A stretch of DNA of 64,000 nucleotides from Flavobacteriaceae bacterium F08102 (GTDB lineage: Bacteria; Bacteroidota; Bacteroidia; Flavobacteriales; Flavobacteriaceae). Below the pieces are notes generated by a model. The model was not told where the DNA came from. It did no database searches and saw nothing but the letters and a program-made list of their open reading frames with translations. A program made the translations under genes and the position numbers. Where the stretch lies: assembly GCA_023015935.1 (NCBI GenBank), contig JALKAY010000002.1, positions 62,001 to 126,000 on the forward strand. The letters are read 5' to 3'. Positions 17,677 through 27,636 of this stretch are shown here, piece after piece; position 1 is the stretch's first letter; each line of letters opens with the position of its first letter.

Positions 17677-18527
17677 AATTGACCGGTAATATACTGATCA
17701 CCATGCTACTATCAACACTTATTAGTTGTGGATCTAGCAGAACCTATACTTCCAAAAATACCACGAGGAGTACTAAAAATTCATCATCTACCACCGTGGT
17801 GAAAAAAAAACCAATTCCTATTACTCCGCACAAGGTTGCACGTGCCGATGAAATTTTGTACGAAGTGGTACAGCGTAAACCTTCATTGAATAAAAGTACC
17901 ATTGCTTATATTGAAGAGTATAATGACATTGCTATTTTAGAAATGTTGACTTATAAAATACCCGCGAGTATTACGTTGGCACAAGGTATACTTGAATCGA
18001 GAAGTGGGCAAAGCAGGTTGACGGTTAAAGGGAATAATCATTTTGGTGTAAAATGTCATAGTTCATGGACTGGAAAACGGATTTATCACGATGATGATGC
18101 AAAGCAAGAATGTTTTCGGAAATATGAACATCCACTACATTCTTTTCGCGATCATTCGCTATTTTTATATGAACGAAAACGATATGCTTCACTTTTTGAT
18201 TTACGGAAAAAAGATTACAAAGGGTGGGCTAAAGGATTACGAAAAGCGGGATATGCTACAGATCCAAAATACCCCCAGAAATTAATTCGGCTTATTGAAG
18301 ACTATGAGTTGTATAGATATGACGATTTTGAAGATGATTTTGAATATGGAGGTCATGTGGTGAAAGTAGATCGGGAAGATGTGACCGAAAAGTATATTTT
18401 AGTCCAAAAAGGAGATACGCTCTATTCGTTATCAAAAAAATACAATTTGACAGTCGAGCGTTTAAAGTGGTTAAACGGACTTAAAAGTAATACCCTTGAA
18501 ATTGGGCAAAAATTATATTTACAATAA
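17673..18527 (+). CDS. LysM-containing glucosaminidase lipoprotein
   Basis: A peptidoglycan hydrolase of 284 residues. I place the start at ATG 17673 (overlap ATGA with the previous stop) because it gives a clean lipoprotein signal, with the lipobox ending at LISC. A Ser/Thr-rich linker follows, then a GH73-type glucosaminidase domain with the likely catalytic Glu in LAQGILESRSG and the NNHFGVKC segment, and a C-terminal LysM (VQKGDTLYSLSKKYNLTVE). An in-frame ATG at 17658 would add five residues. It probably trims the cell wall. It ends at a strong terminator. Confidence 0.92.
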   Translation: MKLTGNILITMLLSTLISCGSSRTYTSKNTTRSTKNSSSTTVVKKKPIPITPHKVARADEILYEVVQRKPSLNKSTIAYIEEYNDIAILEMLTYKIPASITLAQGILESRSGQSRLTVKGNNHFGVKCHSSWTGKRIYHDDDAKQECFRKYEHPLHSFRDHSLFLYERKRYASLFDLRKKDYKGWAKGLRKAGYATDPKYPQKLIRLIEDYELYRYDDFEDDFEYGGHVVKVDREDVTEKYILVQKGDTLYSLSKKYNLTVERLKWLNGLKSNTLEIGQKLYLQ

Positions 18528-18565
18528 GGGGGATAAAAGTCGACTAACGAACCAAGATATATAAG

Positions 18566-18607
18566 AAAAACGCCAAAGATTCTTTTTAAAGATCTTTGGC
18601 GTTTTTT
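18566..18607. terminator. Bidirectional terminator between convergent genes
   Basis: A 15-bp stem (AAAAACGCCAAAGAT with ATCTTTGGCGTTTTT) with an 11-nt loop is followed by T residues. It separates the plus-strand glucosaminidase gene from the minus-strand gene starting at 19232. Confidence 0.88.
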
Positions 18608-18641
18608 AATGAATTATCGCGTTGTTTGATTATTTTGTTAC

Positions 18642-19232
18642 CTATTTTTCTTCATTGAGCTCTTTTTTGTCCTTGTGTTCGTTTTGCATTTTTCGGTGTC
18701 CATTCATTTGTTGCTTCATAGGGTGTTGACGATTCATTTGACTTCGTTTCATCTGCATTCGTTTTAAGGCAAAACGATTTCTATTAAAGTGATTTCTTCT
18801 TCCAGAAAAGTTCTTATTTCCGCGTTGACCACGTTTAAATTTTTTACCGAAGGGTCTAGATTGTTCCTTTTTCCATTGAGTGTATTGAGATTCCGATAAA
18901 ATATTTTTAACTTCTGTTTGAAAGGCTAATTTTTGATCTAGTAAAGCAATTTGGCGGTTGAATCGATCCGGACGATCTTTAGTGTTTTCTTCAGACTTTG
19001 CATTTTTTCTAGCCTGCATTGCTTCTTGTCTATGTTTAATTCCTTTTTCTAGCAAATCTTGCATTTTTGATTGTTGGCTTTTGTTTAAGTCCAATCTTAA
19101 TGCCATTTGCTTTACTTTTAATTCGGCCATTTGTTCGGGTGTGTATCGTGCAGTTTTATCATTCATGTTTCGCTGAGCAAAAGATGATATAGTGAATGCA
19201 CTAACTAAGGCTATTGTCAATAATTTTTTCAT
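18642..19232 (-). CDS. Secreted Spy/CpxP-like (DUF4890-like) protein
   Basis: 196 residues with a signal peptide (MKKLLTIALVSAFTISSFAQ). The middle (about 30-115) is helical, with YTPEQMAELKVKQMALRLDL and LSESQYTQWKKEQ, similar to Spy/CpxP and DUF4890 proteins that act as periplasmic chaperones or stress sensors. The C-terminal 75 residues are very basic and rich in Arg, Asn, Met, Gln and His. Family assignment is tentative. The role may be envelope stress or metal binding through the Met/His-rich tail. Confidence 0.72.
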   Translation of the reverse strand: MKKLLTIALVSAFTISSFAQRNMNDKTARYTPEQMAELKVKQMALRLDLNKSQQSKMQDLLEKGIKHRQEAMQARKNAKSEENTKDRPDRFNRQIALLDQKLAFQTEVKNILSESQYTQWKKEQSRPFGKKFKRGQRGNKNFSGRRNHFNRNRFALKRMQMKRSQMNRQHPMKQQMNGHRKMQNEHKDKKELNEEK

Positions 19233-19399
19233 GTTTATTATGTTTATGTGGTTTGTAGTTTAGACTCTAATAAAAGAGAATAGTTTAAGAGGGTAGTTGA
19301 AATTAACCCAATTTTAACAAACGTTAATTGTGGAATGTACGCTGATAATGAGTAAATTGAAGCTAGATTGGAGCGGTGTTTTAAATGCTTGTGAGAAAA

Positions 19400-20086
19400 T
19401 TATTTTTGAGGGCGATTATTAATTACGTCAACAATATCCATGTTTTTCCACTTTGACATAAGTGCGGGGAAGTCTATTGGTAATTTTGCTGGTTGTTCTT
19501 CTAAAGAGCCATCAATAAATGATCTTCGAAGAATATCTTCAATTAAAAAATCAATAGCAACCGATTCTGGATGGTATTCAGACTTTAAATTTAACTTGAA
19601 TAAATTGGCTGTAGTGTTGTACCAAAAAGCCTTCCAACCACTGCGATATTCTTTAATAAGTTCGTAGGTCGTGACACCCGTTTGTCGATGCAATAATTTT
19701 ATTAGAATTCGGCCTTCTGTACGTGTTCTTTTTTTGAGTTCTTCACTGAATTCTTCTTCCATGTACTTTTGCATTTTTCGTATGTGTTTACGACGCTTAC
19801 GCTTAGATTTTATGGTGGATAATTGATCGTTTAAAGCAATAAGTCTGTCTGCAGCTATTTTTGCATATGGATAGGCATTGTGTACCTTTTGTTTGTACCA
19901 ATAATAGTATCGACGTTCTTTATTAGTTTTGAAATTTAACTTGTTGAGGACAAAAACTTCGTCTAAAGATAATTCTAAAGAATCTCCCTCTATGAAAATT
20001 ATATTGTTAATAATGGTATCCTTTCGCACCTGGGCTTTTCCAAATGAAATGCTGCAAATTGCTACTAAGAATATAATTTTTTTCAT
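19400..20086 (-). CDS. DUF4294 secreted protein
   Basis: 228 residues from ATG 20086, which gives a clean signal peptide (MKKIIFLVAICSISFGKAQ); a longer frame to 20098 adds four residues before it. The body matches DUF4294: RRYYYWYKQKVHNAYPYAKIA near residue 60, a Lys/Arg-rich segment, EGRILIKLLHRQTG and YRSGWKAFWYNTTA. Conserved in Bacteroidota; function unknown. It is divergent from the M42 peptidase gene with 106 bp between them. Confidence 0.85.
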   Translation of the reverse strand: MKKIIFLVAICSISFGKAQVRKDTIINNIIFIEGDSLELSLDEVFVLNKLNFKTNKERRYYYWYKQKVHNAYPYAKIAADRLIALNDQLSTIKSKRKRRKHIRKMQKYMEEEFSEELKKRTRTEGRILIKLLHRQTGVTTYELIKEYRSGWKAFWYNTTANLFKLNLKSEYHPESVAIDFLIEDILRRSFIDGSLEEQPAKLPIDFPALMSKWKNMDIVDVINNRPQK

Positions 20087-20134
20087 GACTTCAAACATTC
20101 CTCTAAATCCATCTCAAATTTAAATTTTTTACGC

Positions 20135-20165
20135 TTGAGCATGTAAAATATAAACGTTAATTTTG
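20135..20165 (+). promoter_or_regulatory. Bacteroidota-type promoter of the M42 peptidase gene
   Basis: TTG (20135-20137), a 20-bp spacer, then TAATTTTG (20158-20165), which fits the -33 TTG / -7 TAnnTTTG consensus of the Bacteroidota primary sigma factor. The ATG follows 27 bp later. This is the best-matching promoter I found. Confidence 0.55.
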
Positions 20166-20192
20166 ATATAAATTATAAAAAAGCATTTTATC

Positions 20193-21284
20193 ATGGCAAA
20201 AAAAAATATTCTCAATAAGAAATCAATGACTTTTCTAGAGCGTTACTTGAATAATGCATCGCCTACTGGGTACGAATGGGAAGGACAGAAAATATGGATG
20301 GATTATTTAACTCCGTATGTAGATGAGTTTATTACTGACACGTATGGAACAGCGGTAGGTGTGATAAATCCCAAAGCTAAATACAAGGTGGTTATTGAAG
20401 GTCACGCGGATGAAATTTCATGGTATGTCAATTATATTTCTGAGAATGGTTTGTTATATGTTGTTCGCAATGGTGGGTCAGATCATCAAATAGCGCCAAG
20501 TAAAGTGGTAAACATACATACAAAAAATGGTATTGTAAAAGGAGTTTTTGGATGGCCTGCTATTCATACAAGAAGTAAAACAAAAGAGGAGGCGCCATCT
20601 CTAAATAATATATTTATTGATGTTGGATGTAAAACCAAAGAGGAAGTAGAAGGTTTAGGAGTGCATGTAGGTTGCGTAATTACCTATCCTGATGAGTTCC
20701 ATATTTTGAACAAGCACAATTTTGTGTGTCGAGCTTTAGATAATCGAATGGGAGGGTTTATGATTGCTGAGGTTGCTCGATTATTGAAAGAGAATAAAAA
20801 GACTTTACCTTTTGGTTTATATATAGTGAATTCAGTACAAGAAGAAATTGGATTGCGAGGTGCAGAGATGATTGCAGAGCGTATTCAACCAAATGCGGCC
20901 ATTGTTACAGACGTTACTCATGATACAACGACTCCAATGATTGATAAAAAAGTGCAAGGAGAATGTGAAATTGGTAAAGGACCCGTGATTGCATATGCCC
21001 CTGCGGTACAGCAAAAATTGCGGGATTTAATTACAGACGTTGCAGAAAAAAATAAAATCCCCTTCCAACGTGCGGCTTTATCAAGAGCAACAGGAACCGA
21101 TACGGATGCTTTTGCTTATAGTAATAGTGGAGTTGCAAGTGCTTTAATTTCGTTACCACTACGTTATATGCATACTACAGTGGAAACTGTACACAAAGAG
21201 GATGTTGAAAATGTTATCCGATTAATTTATGAGTCACTCTTAACGATGAAAGATGGGGATACCTATAGTTATTTTAATGTGTAA
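20193..21284 (+). CDS. M42-family metallo-aminopeptidase
   Basis: 363 residues. The two-metal site is visible as EGHADEI, LDNRMGG, QEEIG (catalytic Glu-Glu pair) and TDVTHD, with the late His in YMHTTVE. M42 enzymes are cytosolic tetrahedral aminopeptidases that cut N-terminal residues from short peptides; some were annotated as endoglucanases, which is less likely. It begins MAKKNILNKKSMTFLERYLN and has no signal peptide. The PrsW-like gene follows 14 bp downstream, so they may share a transcript. Confidence 0.92.
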   Translation: MAKKNILNKKSMTFLERYLNNASPTGYEWEGQKIWMDYLTPYVDEFITDTYGTAVGVINPKAKYKVVIEGHADEISWYVNYISENGLLYVVRNGGSDHQIAPSKVVNIHTKNGIVKGVFGWPAIHTRSKTKEEAPSLNNIFIDVGCKTKEEVEGLGVHVGCVITYPDEFHILNKHNFVCRALDNRMGGFMIAEVARLLKENKKTLPFGLYIVNSVQEEIGLRGAEMIAERIQPNAAIVTDVTHDTTTPMIDKKVQGECEIGKGPVIAYAPAVQQKLRDLITDVAEKNKIPFQRAALSRATGTDTDAFAYSNSGVASALISLPLRYMHTTVETVHKEDVENVIRLIYESLLTMKDGDTYSYFNV

Positions 21285-21298
21285 TTGAACTGTACAGG

Positions 21299-21970
21299 AT
21301 GACTTTAATGCTGATGGCCATTGCACCGGCACTACTGATTGTAATTTATATCTATATCAAAGATAAATATGAGAAAGAGCCAAAGAAATTGCTCTTGACC
21401 AGTTTTCTTCTCGGTGCAGTTTTTAGTGTTATTGTTACCACGATCCTTTATAGCGTATTTAAGGTTTTTTTACCCTTGCCAGATGATTTCAGTATTGTTC
21501 AACTATTTATAAAGGCTTTTTTTGTCGTTGGGTTAATTGAAGAGTTTAGTAAGTATTTGGTTGTGCGCTATTATGCTCAACCAAAAGCAGATTTTAATGA
21601 GCCTTTTGACGGTATAGTATACGCAGTAATGGTTTCAATGGGTTTTGCAATGCTGGAAAATATAGCCTATGTAATGCAAAGCGGAATGTCTACGGCAATT
21701 TTAAGAGCGTTTACTGCGGTTCCAGCTCATGCAACTTTTGCTATACTAATGGGATATTTTATGGGTAAAGCAAAATTTTCACCAAATAAAAAAATACTTA
21801 ATTTGGTTGGATTAACATTGGCAATTTTGTTTCATGGGGCTTACGACTTTTTTCTTTTTATCCATTTTGTTCCTGGGATTTCTATTGGGGCGTTTATTTC
21901 TTTAGGGATTGGGGTGGTGCTTTCACGAAATGCGATAAAAAAGCATCAACTTAATTCTACGTTTAAATAG
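21299..21970 (+). CDS. PrsW-family intramembrane metalloprotease
   Basis: 223 residues, mostly membrane helices. The likely active-site elements of the PrsW/CPBP-type family are present: EEFSKYLVV (Glu-Glu), AHATFAILMGY (His) and LFHGAYDF (His and Asp). Related proteins cut membrane-bound anti-sigma factors, but the target here is unknown. The gene follows the M42 peptidase closely. The 251 bp that follow, up to the carboxylase operon, hold no convincing gene. Confidence 0.88.
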   Translation: MTLMLMAIAPALLIVIYIYIKDKYEKEPKKLLLTSFLLGAVFSVIVTTILYSVFKVFLPLPDDFSIVQLFIKAFFVVGLIEEFSKYLVVRYYAQPKADFNEPFDGIVYAVMVSMGFAMLENIAYVMQSGMSTAILRAFTAVPAHATFAILMGYFMGKAKFSPNKKILNLVGLTLAILFHGAYDFFLFIHFVPGISIGAFISLGIGVVLSRNAIKKHQLNSTFK

Positions 21971-22221
21971 GATGGGCTTGTATCGTGAGTATAGGGCTAT
22001 TTAATGTTGGATATATACCTAATAGAGCTGTGTTTTACATGGGTAAATTTTTTGTAGACCAAAGAGAAATCTGGTATGTAACGGAATTTTCAAAGCAACA
22101 TCTGTTTGGAGATTAAGCTTAAATATCAGGATGAGTCAGCATTTAAAAATTGAATAAAGACATTTGAAGAAATTTTCAAACCTTTGTAGAATATGTATAT
22201 TTATCCCTTTAAATTATAAAT

Positions 22222-22704
22222 ATGGCGGAATTAAGAGTCTTGGTGAATAAGGAATTTGAGTTTCAAATCACCAAAAAGGAAATTTCGGAGCTTGATGCTG
22301 TAGAAATTTCTCAAAATCATGTACATATACTTCATGAGCAAAAGAATTATGACGCACACATTGTTTCTGCGGATTTTCAAAGGAAGACCTATGATATTAA
22401 CCTAAATAATGAGTTGTTTACAGTTGAGATTCACGACCAATTAGACCAGTTGATTAAAATGATGGGTTTTGAGGTTGGATCGAGTAAACAAATCAACGAA
22501 ATCAAGGCACCGATGCCTGGATTAATTTTAGCGTTAAATGTAGAGGAAGGACAAACCGTAAAGGAAAATGATCCTTTATTGATTTTGGAAGCGATGAAAA
22601 TGGAAAATGTATTGTCTTCGCCGAGAGATGGAGTGATTGCTTCGATTCACATAGCAAAGGGAGAGGCCGTAGATAAAAATCAACTATTGATTCAGTTTGA
22701 ATAA
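22222..22704 (+). CDS. Biotin carboxyl carrier subunit of an acyl-CoA carboxylase
   Basis: 160 residues. The C-terminal 75 residues form a biotinyl domain: IKAPMPGLILAL, then the biotin site EAMKMEN with Lys126, then GEAVDKNQLLIQFE. The N-terminal 80 residues are a beta-rich segment of the kind found in propionyl- or methylcrotonyl-CoA carboxylase carriers. It carries carboxyl-biotin between the two catalytic subunits encoded next. The gap to the next start is 1 bp. Confidence 0.94.
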   Translation: MAELRVLVNKEFEFQITKKEISELDAVEISQNHVHILHEQKNYDAHIVSADFQRKTYDINLNNELFTVEIHDQLDQLIKMMGFEVGSSKQINEIKAPMPGLILALNVEEGQTVKENDPLLILEAMKMENVLSSPRDGVIASIHIAKGEAVDKNQLLIQFE

Positions 22705-22705
22705 A

Positions 22706-24172
22706 ATGAAAAAAATATTAGTTTCTAACCGTGGTGAAATAGCCATTCGCGTGATGCGAACTGCAAAAAAAATGGGAATAAAAACGGTGGCGATTTATTC
22801 TGCTGCAGATCGTAGTGCGCCCCATGTACGATATGCTGATGAAGCAATTTTTATTGGTGAAGCACCTTCTAATCAATCGTATTTGTTAGGAGATAAGATT
22901 ATTCAGGAAGCCTTAAAGATTGGAGTGGATGGAATTCATCCTGGCTATGGATTTCTCAGTGAGAACGCTGAATTTGCAAGAAAAGTAACGGAGGCAGGTA
23001 TTCATTTTATAGGTCCTAATCCTGCTTCGATAGAAATCATGGGGAGTAAATTAGCGGCCAAGGAAGCCGTTAAAACGTATAATATTCCAATGGTACCTGG
23101 TATTGATGAAGCAATTACCGATATAGATAAAGCTAAAACTATTGCGAATGAAATAGGTTATCCTATTTTGATTAAGGCATCTGCTGGTGGTGGTGGAAAA
23201 GGAATGCGGATAGTAGAAAGTGAAGCTGATTTAGCTTCTCAAATGCAAAGGGCAATTAGTGAAGCTACATCTGCTTTTGGCGATGGTTCCGTATTTATTG
23301 AAAAGTACATTTCTTCTCCACGACATATTGAGATCCAAGTAATCGCAGATACACATGGAACTACCTTGCATTTATTTGAACGCGAATGTAGTGTTCAACG
23401 AAGACATCAAAAGGTGATAGAAGAAGCTCCATCTGCTGTATTAACTCCAACAGTTCGAAAAAAAATGGGGGAGGCTGCTGTTAAAGTAGCGAAAGCTTGT
23501 GATTATATAGGGGCCGGAACGGTTGAATTTTTATTGGATGAGCAACAGAATTTCTACTTTTTAGAAATGAATACGCGATTACAAGTTGAGCATCCGGTTA
23601 CCGAATTAATTACAGGGCTCGATTTAGTTGAGTTGCAAATTCGCATTGCACAGGGAGAACCTTTAAGAATTAAACAAGAGGCGTTAAAGATTAAAGGGCA
23701 TGCCGTGGAATTACGCGTTTATGCAGAAGACCCTGCCAATGATTTTTTACCGAGTGTGGGAACTTTAGAGACTTATCATTTACCATCAGGAGAAGGGGTG
23801 AGGGTGGATAATGGTTTTGAGGAAGGAATGGAAATACCTATTTATTACGATCCGATGTTAGCGAAGTTAATTTGCTATGGAGACTCGCGAGCAGAGGCTA
23901 TTGATCGAATGATTAGGGCAATAGATTCTTATGAGGTGAAAGGAGTTAAAACTACCTTGCCTTTTGGTAAGTTTGTTTTTACACATCCGGCATTTCAAAC
24001 GGGCGATTTTGACACTCATTTTGTTAAAAAATATTACCGTCCTGAACAATTGACAAAAGTCTCGGAAAAAAGCGCAAAATTAGCAGCACTCATTGCCGTT
24101 AAAAAGTATTTAGAAGATCAACAACAATTAAGTTTACCGAATCATGGAATCGAAGATAAAAACGCTGAATGA
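22706..24172 (+). CDS. Biotin carboxylase subunit of an acyl-CoA carboxylase
   Basis: 488 residues from ATG 22706 ([16 protein letters not shown], the classic start). ATP-dependent carboxylation of biotin. Visible: [25 protein letters not shown] (ATP-grasp glycine loop), [17 protein letters not shown] and [14 protein letters not shown]. The protein ends shortly after the core, without a carrier domain, because that is encoded separately just upstream. It overlaps the carboxyltransferase gene by 29 bp. Domain layout fits propionyl/acetyl-CoA-type carboxylases. Confidence 0.96.
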   Translation: MKKILVSNRGEIAIRVMRTAKKMGIKTVAIYSAADRSAPHVRYADEAIFIGEAPSNQSYLLGDKIIQEALKIGVDGIHPGYGFLSENAEFARKVTEAGIHFIGPNPASIEIMGSKLAAKEAVKTYNIPMVPGIDEAITDIDKAKTIANEIGYPILIKASAGGGGKGMRIVESEADLASQMQRAISEATSAFGDGSVFIEKYISSPRHIEIQVIADTHGTTLHLFERECSVQRRHQKVIEEAPSAVLTPTVRKKMGEAAVKVAKACDYIGAGTVEFLLDEQQNFYFLEMNTRLQVEHPVTELITGLDLVELQIRIAQGEPLRIKQEALKIKGHAVELRVYAEDPANDFLPSVGTLETYHLPSGEGVRVDNGFEEGMEIPIYYDPMLAKLICYGDSRAEAIDRMIRAIDSYEVKGVKTTLPFGKFVFTHPAFQTGDFDTHFVKKYYRPEQLTKVSEKSAKLAALIAVKKYLEDQQQLSLPNHGIEDKNAE

Positions 24173-25685
24173 AAAAATGAGATTAGCTGCCCTTGGTGGT
24201 GGTGAATCGAGGATAGAAAAGCAACATGCGAAGAAAAAATTAACGGCGAGAGAACGAATTACGTATCTTTTAGACGATGGATCTTTTGAGGAGATAGGAG
24301 CTTTGGTGACACATAGAACCAAAGATTTTGGAATGGAAAATCAGCAATTTTATGGAGATGGAGTGATTACGGGATATGGAACCATTCATCGTCGATTGGT
24401 CTATGTATTTGCTCAAGATTTCACCGTTTTTGGCGGTTCCCTTTCTGAGACCCATGCAGAAAAAATATGTAAAATAATGGATCTTGCTCTAAAAGTAGGA
24501 GCTCCATTAATAGGGCTCAATGATTCTGGTGGAGCCCGCATTCAAGAAGGTGTACGTTCATTAGGAGGCTACGCTGATATTTTTTATCGAAATGTTCAAG
24601 CTTCAGGGGTTATTCCTCAGATTTCTGCAATCATGGGCCCATGTGCTGGAGGTGCGGTGTATTCGCCAGCGATGACCGATTTTACCATGATGGTAGAAGA
24701 TACGAGTTATATGTTTGTAACGGGGCCAAATGTGGTTAAAACAGTAACCAATGAAGAAGTAACGAGTGAAGAATTAGGAGGGGCAAGTACCCATTCTGTT
24801 AAGTCGGGCGTAGCCCATATTACCGCGTCAAATGATGTAGCATGTTTAGAAGATATTAAACAACTTTTAAGTTACTTACCTCAGAATAATCGGGAAAAAC
24901 CATCGCGTTTACCGATTGATTTAGGTACTGAAATTCGTCAGGAATTAACAACCATTGTACCAGAAAACCCAAATAAACCCTATGATATGCACGCGGTAAT
25001 TCAAGGAATTATCGATGAAGATTCATTTTTTGAAATCCATAAAAATTATGCTGAAAATATCATTGTAGGATTTGCGCGATTGGGTGGGGAAAGTATTGGA
25101 ATTGTGGCCAATCAACCGCTTTTCTTAGCGGGAGTTTTAGATGTTGATAGTGCAAAAAAAGCAGCACGGTTTGTTCGTTTTTGTGATTGCTTTAATATTC
25201 CATTACTCGTATTAGAAGATGTTCCTGGATTCTTGCCAGGTACAGATCAAGAGTGGAATGGGATTATTGTTCACGGTGCGAAGTTATTATATGCATTTAG
25301 TGAAGCAACGGTGCCGAGAGTTACCGTAATTACAAGAAAAGCCTATGGAGGAGCGTATGATGTGATGAATTCTAAACATATTGGTGCTGATATGAATTTT
25401 GCTTGGCCAAGTGCTGAAATTGCGGTAATGGGAGCAAAGGGAGCTGCTGAGATTATCTTTAAAAAGGAAATTTCAAACGCAAAAGATCCGGAACAAAAAT
25501 GGAAAGAAAAAGAAGCTGAATATGCCGAGTTATTTGCCAATCCATATAGTGCCGCTGAACGCGGGTTTATTGATGAAGTTATTCTGCCTCAAGATACACG
25601 GCGTAAATTGTTAAAAGCTTTTGCGATGTTAGCCAATAAAGAGGAAGTAAGACCTAAACGAAAACACGGAAACATCCCCTTGTAA
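24144..25685 (+). CDS. Acyl-CoA carboxylase carboxyltransferase (beta) subunit
   Basis: 513 residues. Transfers carboxyl from biotin to an acyl-CoA, most likely propionyl-CoA to methylmalonyl-CoA. Typical blocks: [61 protein letters not shown] and [12 protein letters not shown]. Propionyl-CoA carboxylase (PccB-like) is the best guess, but acetyl-CoA and mixed specificity cannot be excluded. It closes the three-gene operon carrier-BC-CT and is followed by a terminator. Confidence 0.94.
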   Translation: MESKIKTLNEKMRLAALGGGESRIEKQHAKKKLTARERITYLLDDGSFEEIGALVTHRTKDFGMENQQFYGDGVITGYGTIHRRLVYVFAQDFTVFGGSLSETHAEKICKIMDLALKVGAPLIGLNDSGGARIQEGVRSLGGYADIFYRNVQASGVIPQISAIMGPCAGGAVYSPAMTDFTMMVEDTSYMFVTGPNVVKTVTNEEVTSEELGGASTHSVKSGVAHITASNDVACLEDIKQLLSYLPQNNREKPSRLPIDLGTEIRQELTTIVPENPNKPYDMHAVIQGIIDEDSFFEIHKNYAENIIVGFARLGGESIGIVANQPLFLAGVLDVDSAKKAARFVRFCDCFNIPLLVLEDVPGFLPGTDQEWNGIIVHGAKLLYAFSEATVPRVTVITRKAYGGAYDVMNSKHIGADMNFAWPSAEIAVMGAKGAAEIIFKKEISNAKDPEQKWKEKEAEYAELFANPYSAAERGFIDEVILPQDTRRKLLKAFAMLANKEEVRPKRKHGNIPL

Positions 25686-25753
25686 CTAAGTTTTAACAAA
25701 CTGCGGTTTTAGAAGGTTAACGGGCCTTGAACCGATGTTTGAAATGCGTAGAT

Positions 25754-25797
25754 AACGACGCTCGCCAGTATCATTTGACATAAGGAGCGTCGTTTTT
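25754..25797 (+). terminator. Intrinsic terminator after the carboxylase operon
   Basis: A 10-bp perfect stem (AACGACGCTC with GAGCGTCGTT) surrounds a 21-nt loop and ends in T residues. It lies 68 bp after the carboxyltransferase stop. Confidence 0.75.
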
Positions 25798-25823
25798 ATG
25801 TTGAATATGTACGCGTTTATTTC

Positions 25824-26909
25824 TTAGTTGGGAAAGGCACTTTTGTCTAATCCTGGAACGATTCTCAGGGCGTTTTTATAATATACTTTTTTAAGTACAT
25901 CATCAGGTAAATCTAGGCCGTACATTGGCCAAAAAGCATGGTATTTTTTATGGTACTTAAAGTACTCGTCATCACTTTCTAAAACCCGGAAATAGGTAGG
26001 GAATTCATGGGGTTGCCAACTGTCTTTTCCAAAAAGAATGCGGTCTTGGTATTTAATAAAAAAGGCTTTAGCATTTCTAGGTTGTCTTCCGAGTTCGGCA
26101 ATGATTGCTCCTATACCAACATGCATATTAGGCATGGCATCTAACAATTTTCCCAAATGGCCTAAATTGTTTGCATACCATCCCATATGCGCATTGATAA
26201 AGGTCGTATTTGGATGTTTTTTGAACATGCGATGTTGTTCATCAATGATTTGTTGCCATGGTGCAGGGTTTTGATCATCTCGTTTTCTTCGAGGATGGGT
26301 TTTTAGTTCTAACCATCGTTCATTATTTGCATCAAAAGGATCCCAAAATGGTTTAGGGTCGGCAGAATGAATAAGTACAGGAATATTTAGCTGACCACAA
26401 GTCTCCCAAATGGGATCTAACCGAGGGTCATCAATGGCGATTCGATTTCCGTCTTGATCTTTATTGGTAAGTCCTAAACTCTTATAGACCTTCAATCCAC
26501 AGGCTCCATTTGCCACATCTTCTCGTAATTGTGCAACGGTTTTTTCTACCCATTTATGCGACCCTAATCCGTTAAAATTAATATTGGCAAAAACAGCAAA
26601 TCGATTTGGGAATTGTTCACCATTCTTTATGGCTTTAACTAAATTCTTCCCGGTTCCGCCACTTAGATTGACCATAATTTGCATATTGAGTGTGTCCATT
26701 GCGGCTATTACAGGGCTCATATCTTGGGTCGCCATACGGTATTGATGTCCGTGTATATCAATAAAGGGGTATTTCGCTTTTACTATTTTTTTACCCGGAA
26801 CGACTAGCGTTGAAACGGGGTTGTACGATTCAAAACTCACTTCCTGTGAAGACAACGATAAACTACTTAAACAAAGCAAAAGCAGATAGGATTTGGTATA
26901 GATTTTCAT
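25824..26909 (-). CDS. Exported amidohydrolase (metal-dependent hydrolase)
   Basis: 361 residues from ATG 26909, chosen because it gives a signal peptide (MKIYTKSYLLLLCLSSLSLSSQ); the open frame extends further upstream without support. The amidohydrolase-2-like barrel shows DIHGHQYRM (His-x-His), VLIHSADP, INAHMGWYANN and LFGKDSW (metal Asp). The substrate is unknown. It lies 109 bp downstream of the MarR gene on the same strand, so that regulator may control it. Confidence 0.85.
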   Translation of the reverse strand: MKIYTKSYLLLLCLSSLSLSSQEVSFESYNPVSTLVVPGKKIVKAKYPFIDIHGHQYRMATQDMSPVIAAMDTLNMQIMVNLSGGTGKNLVKAIKNGEQFPNRFAVFANINFNGLGSHKWVEKTVAQLREDVANGACGLKVYKSLGLTNKDQDGNRIAIDDPRLDPIWETCGQLNIPVLIHSADPKPFWDPFDANNERWLELKTHPRRKRDDQNPAPWQQIIDEQHRMFKKHPNTTFINAHMGWYANNLGHLGKLLDAMPNMHVGIGAIIAELGRQPRNAKAFFIKYQDRILFGKDSWQPHEFPTYFRVLESDDEYFKYHKKYHAFWPMYGLDLPDDVLKKVYYKNALRIVPGLDKSAFPN

Positions 26910-27018
26910 ATAATTCGAATTTGTTAGATCTAAAAATACAACTTCTAGGGCAAAACAGTTCAATGTTTTTGTGTCTGGTTTCTGATTACCTAGGAAAAAT
27001 ACCATGACACTCATTATA

Positions 27019-27636
27019 TTAAGGAGCCACGGGGGTAGATTCGTCTTTAAATTCAGGGCAATCTAGACGCAATTCGTCAGGTTGCATTTTTTGTTTTAAA
27101 AAATGACAAAAGTGCCTCTTATTTCGAGTTTCATAAAATTTACAATGAAAGCAAGTACGTTGGACCGTTAATATTCCATTTTGATGAAGTTTGTGGATTA
27201 AATGAACGAGTAAGTGATAGGTAGAGCTAAGTTCAGATGGGCTAATTTTGTGAATTTCAGAGGCTAGTGGTTGCGTAAAATGTTGTGTAGTATCAACTAT
27301 TTTTAGACCTGCAGAGGTTAATATAATTCTATAACTTCGAGTATCTGTTGGGTCGATTTCCTTCTCTATTAATCTTTTATTAAACAGTACGCGAACAGCG
27401 TCACTAACGGTTGGTTTTGTTACATTAAATTCTTTAGCTAAATAACTCACATTATTGAGTTCAGGTGGGTGATAAGCAACAAAAATCAAAATGCGAATTT
27501 GAATAGGACTTAAACCGTGAATTTTGGCTTGTTCCCAAAGCATGCTTTTAAATGCCTCTGCCAAACGCTCTAAACCGATCACAATTTTTGATGTTAAATG
27601 GGAGGGCTTAGTAATGTCAAAAATAGGGTGATTCAT
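27019..27636 (-). CDS. MarR-type regulator with a C-terminal four-cysteine motif
   Basis: 205 residues. Residues about 25-150 are a winged helix of the MarR group: LSPIQIRILIFVAYHPP, then VSYLAKEFNVTKPTVSDAV (recognition helix), then DTRSYRIILTSAGLK (wing). An extra C-terminal tail carries cysteines at 162, 165, 177 and 193 (C-x2-C-x11-C-x15-C), suitable for binding Zn or an Fe-S cluster. Plain MarR proteins lack this tail. It probably senses metal, oxygen or redox state. Palindromes upstream (27739-28203) are possible operators. Confidence 0.88.
   Translation of the reverse strand: MNHPIFDITKPSHLTSKIVIGLERLAEAFKSMLWEQAKIHGLSPIQIRILIFVAYHPPELNNVSYLAKEFNVTKPTVSDAVRVLFNKRLIEKEIDPTDTRSYRIILTSAGLKIVDTTQHFTQPLASEIHKISPSELSSTYHLLVHLIHKLHQNGILTVQRTCFHCKFYETRNKRHFCHFLKQKMQPDELRLDCPEFKDESTPVAP

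Noticed and set aside
22038-22115. Possible 25-aa peptide in the spacer before the carboxylase operon (MGKFFVDQREIWYVTEFSK...)
   Set aside because: Too short, no conserved family recognised and no promoter or ribosome site support.
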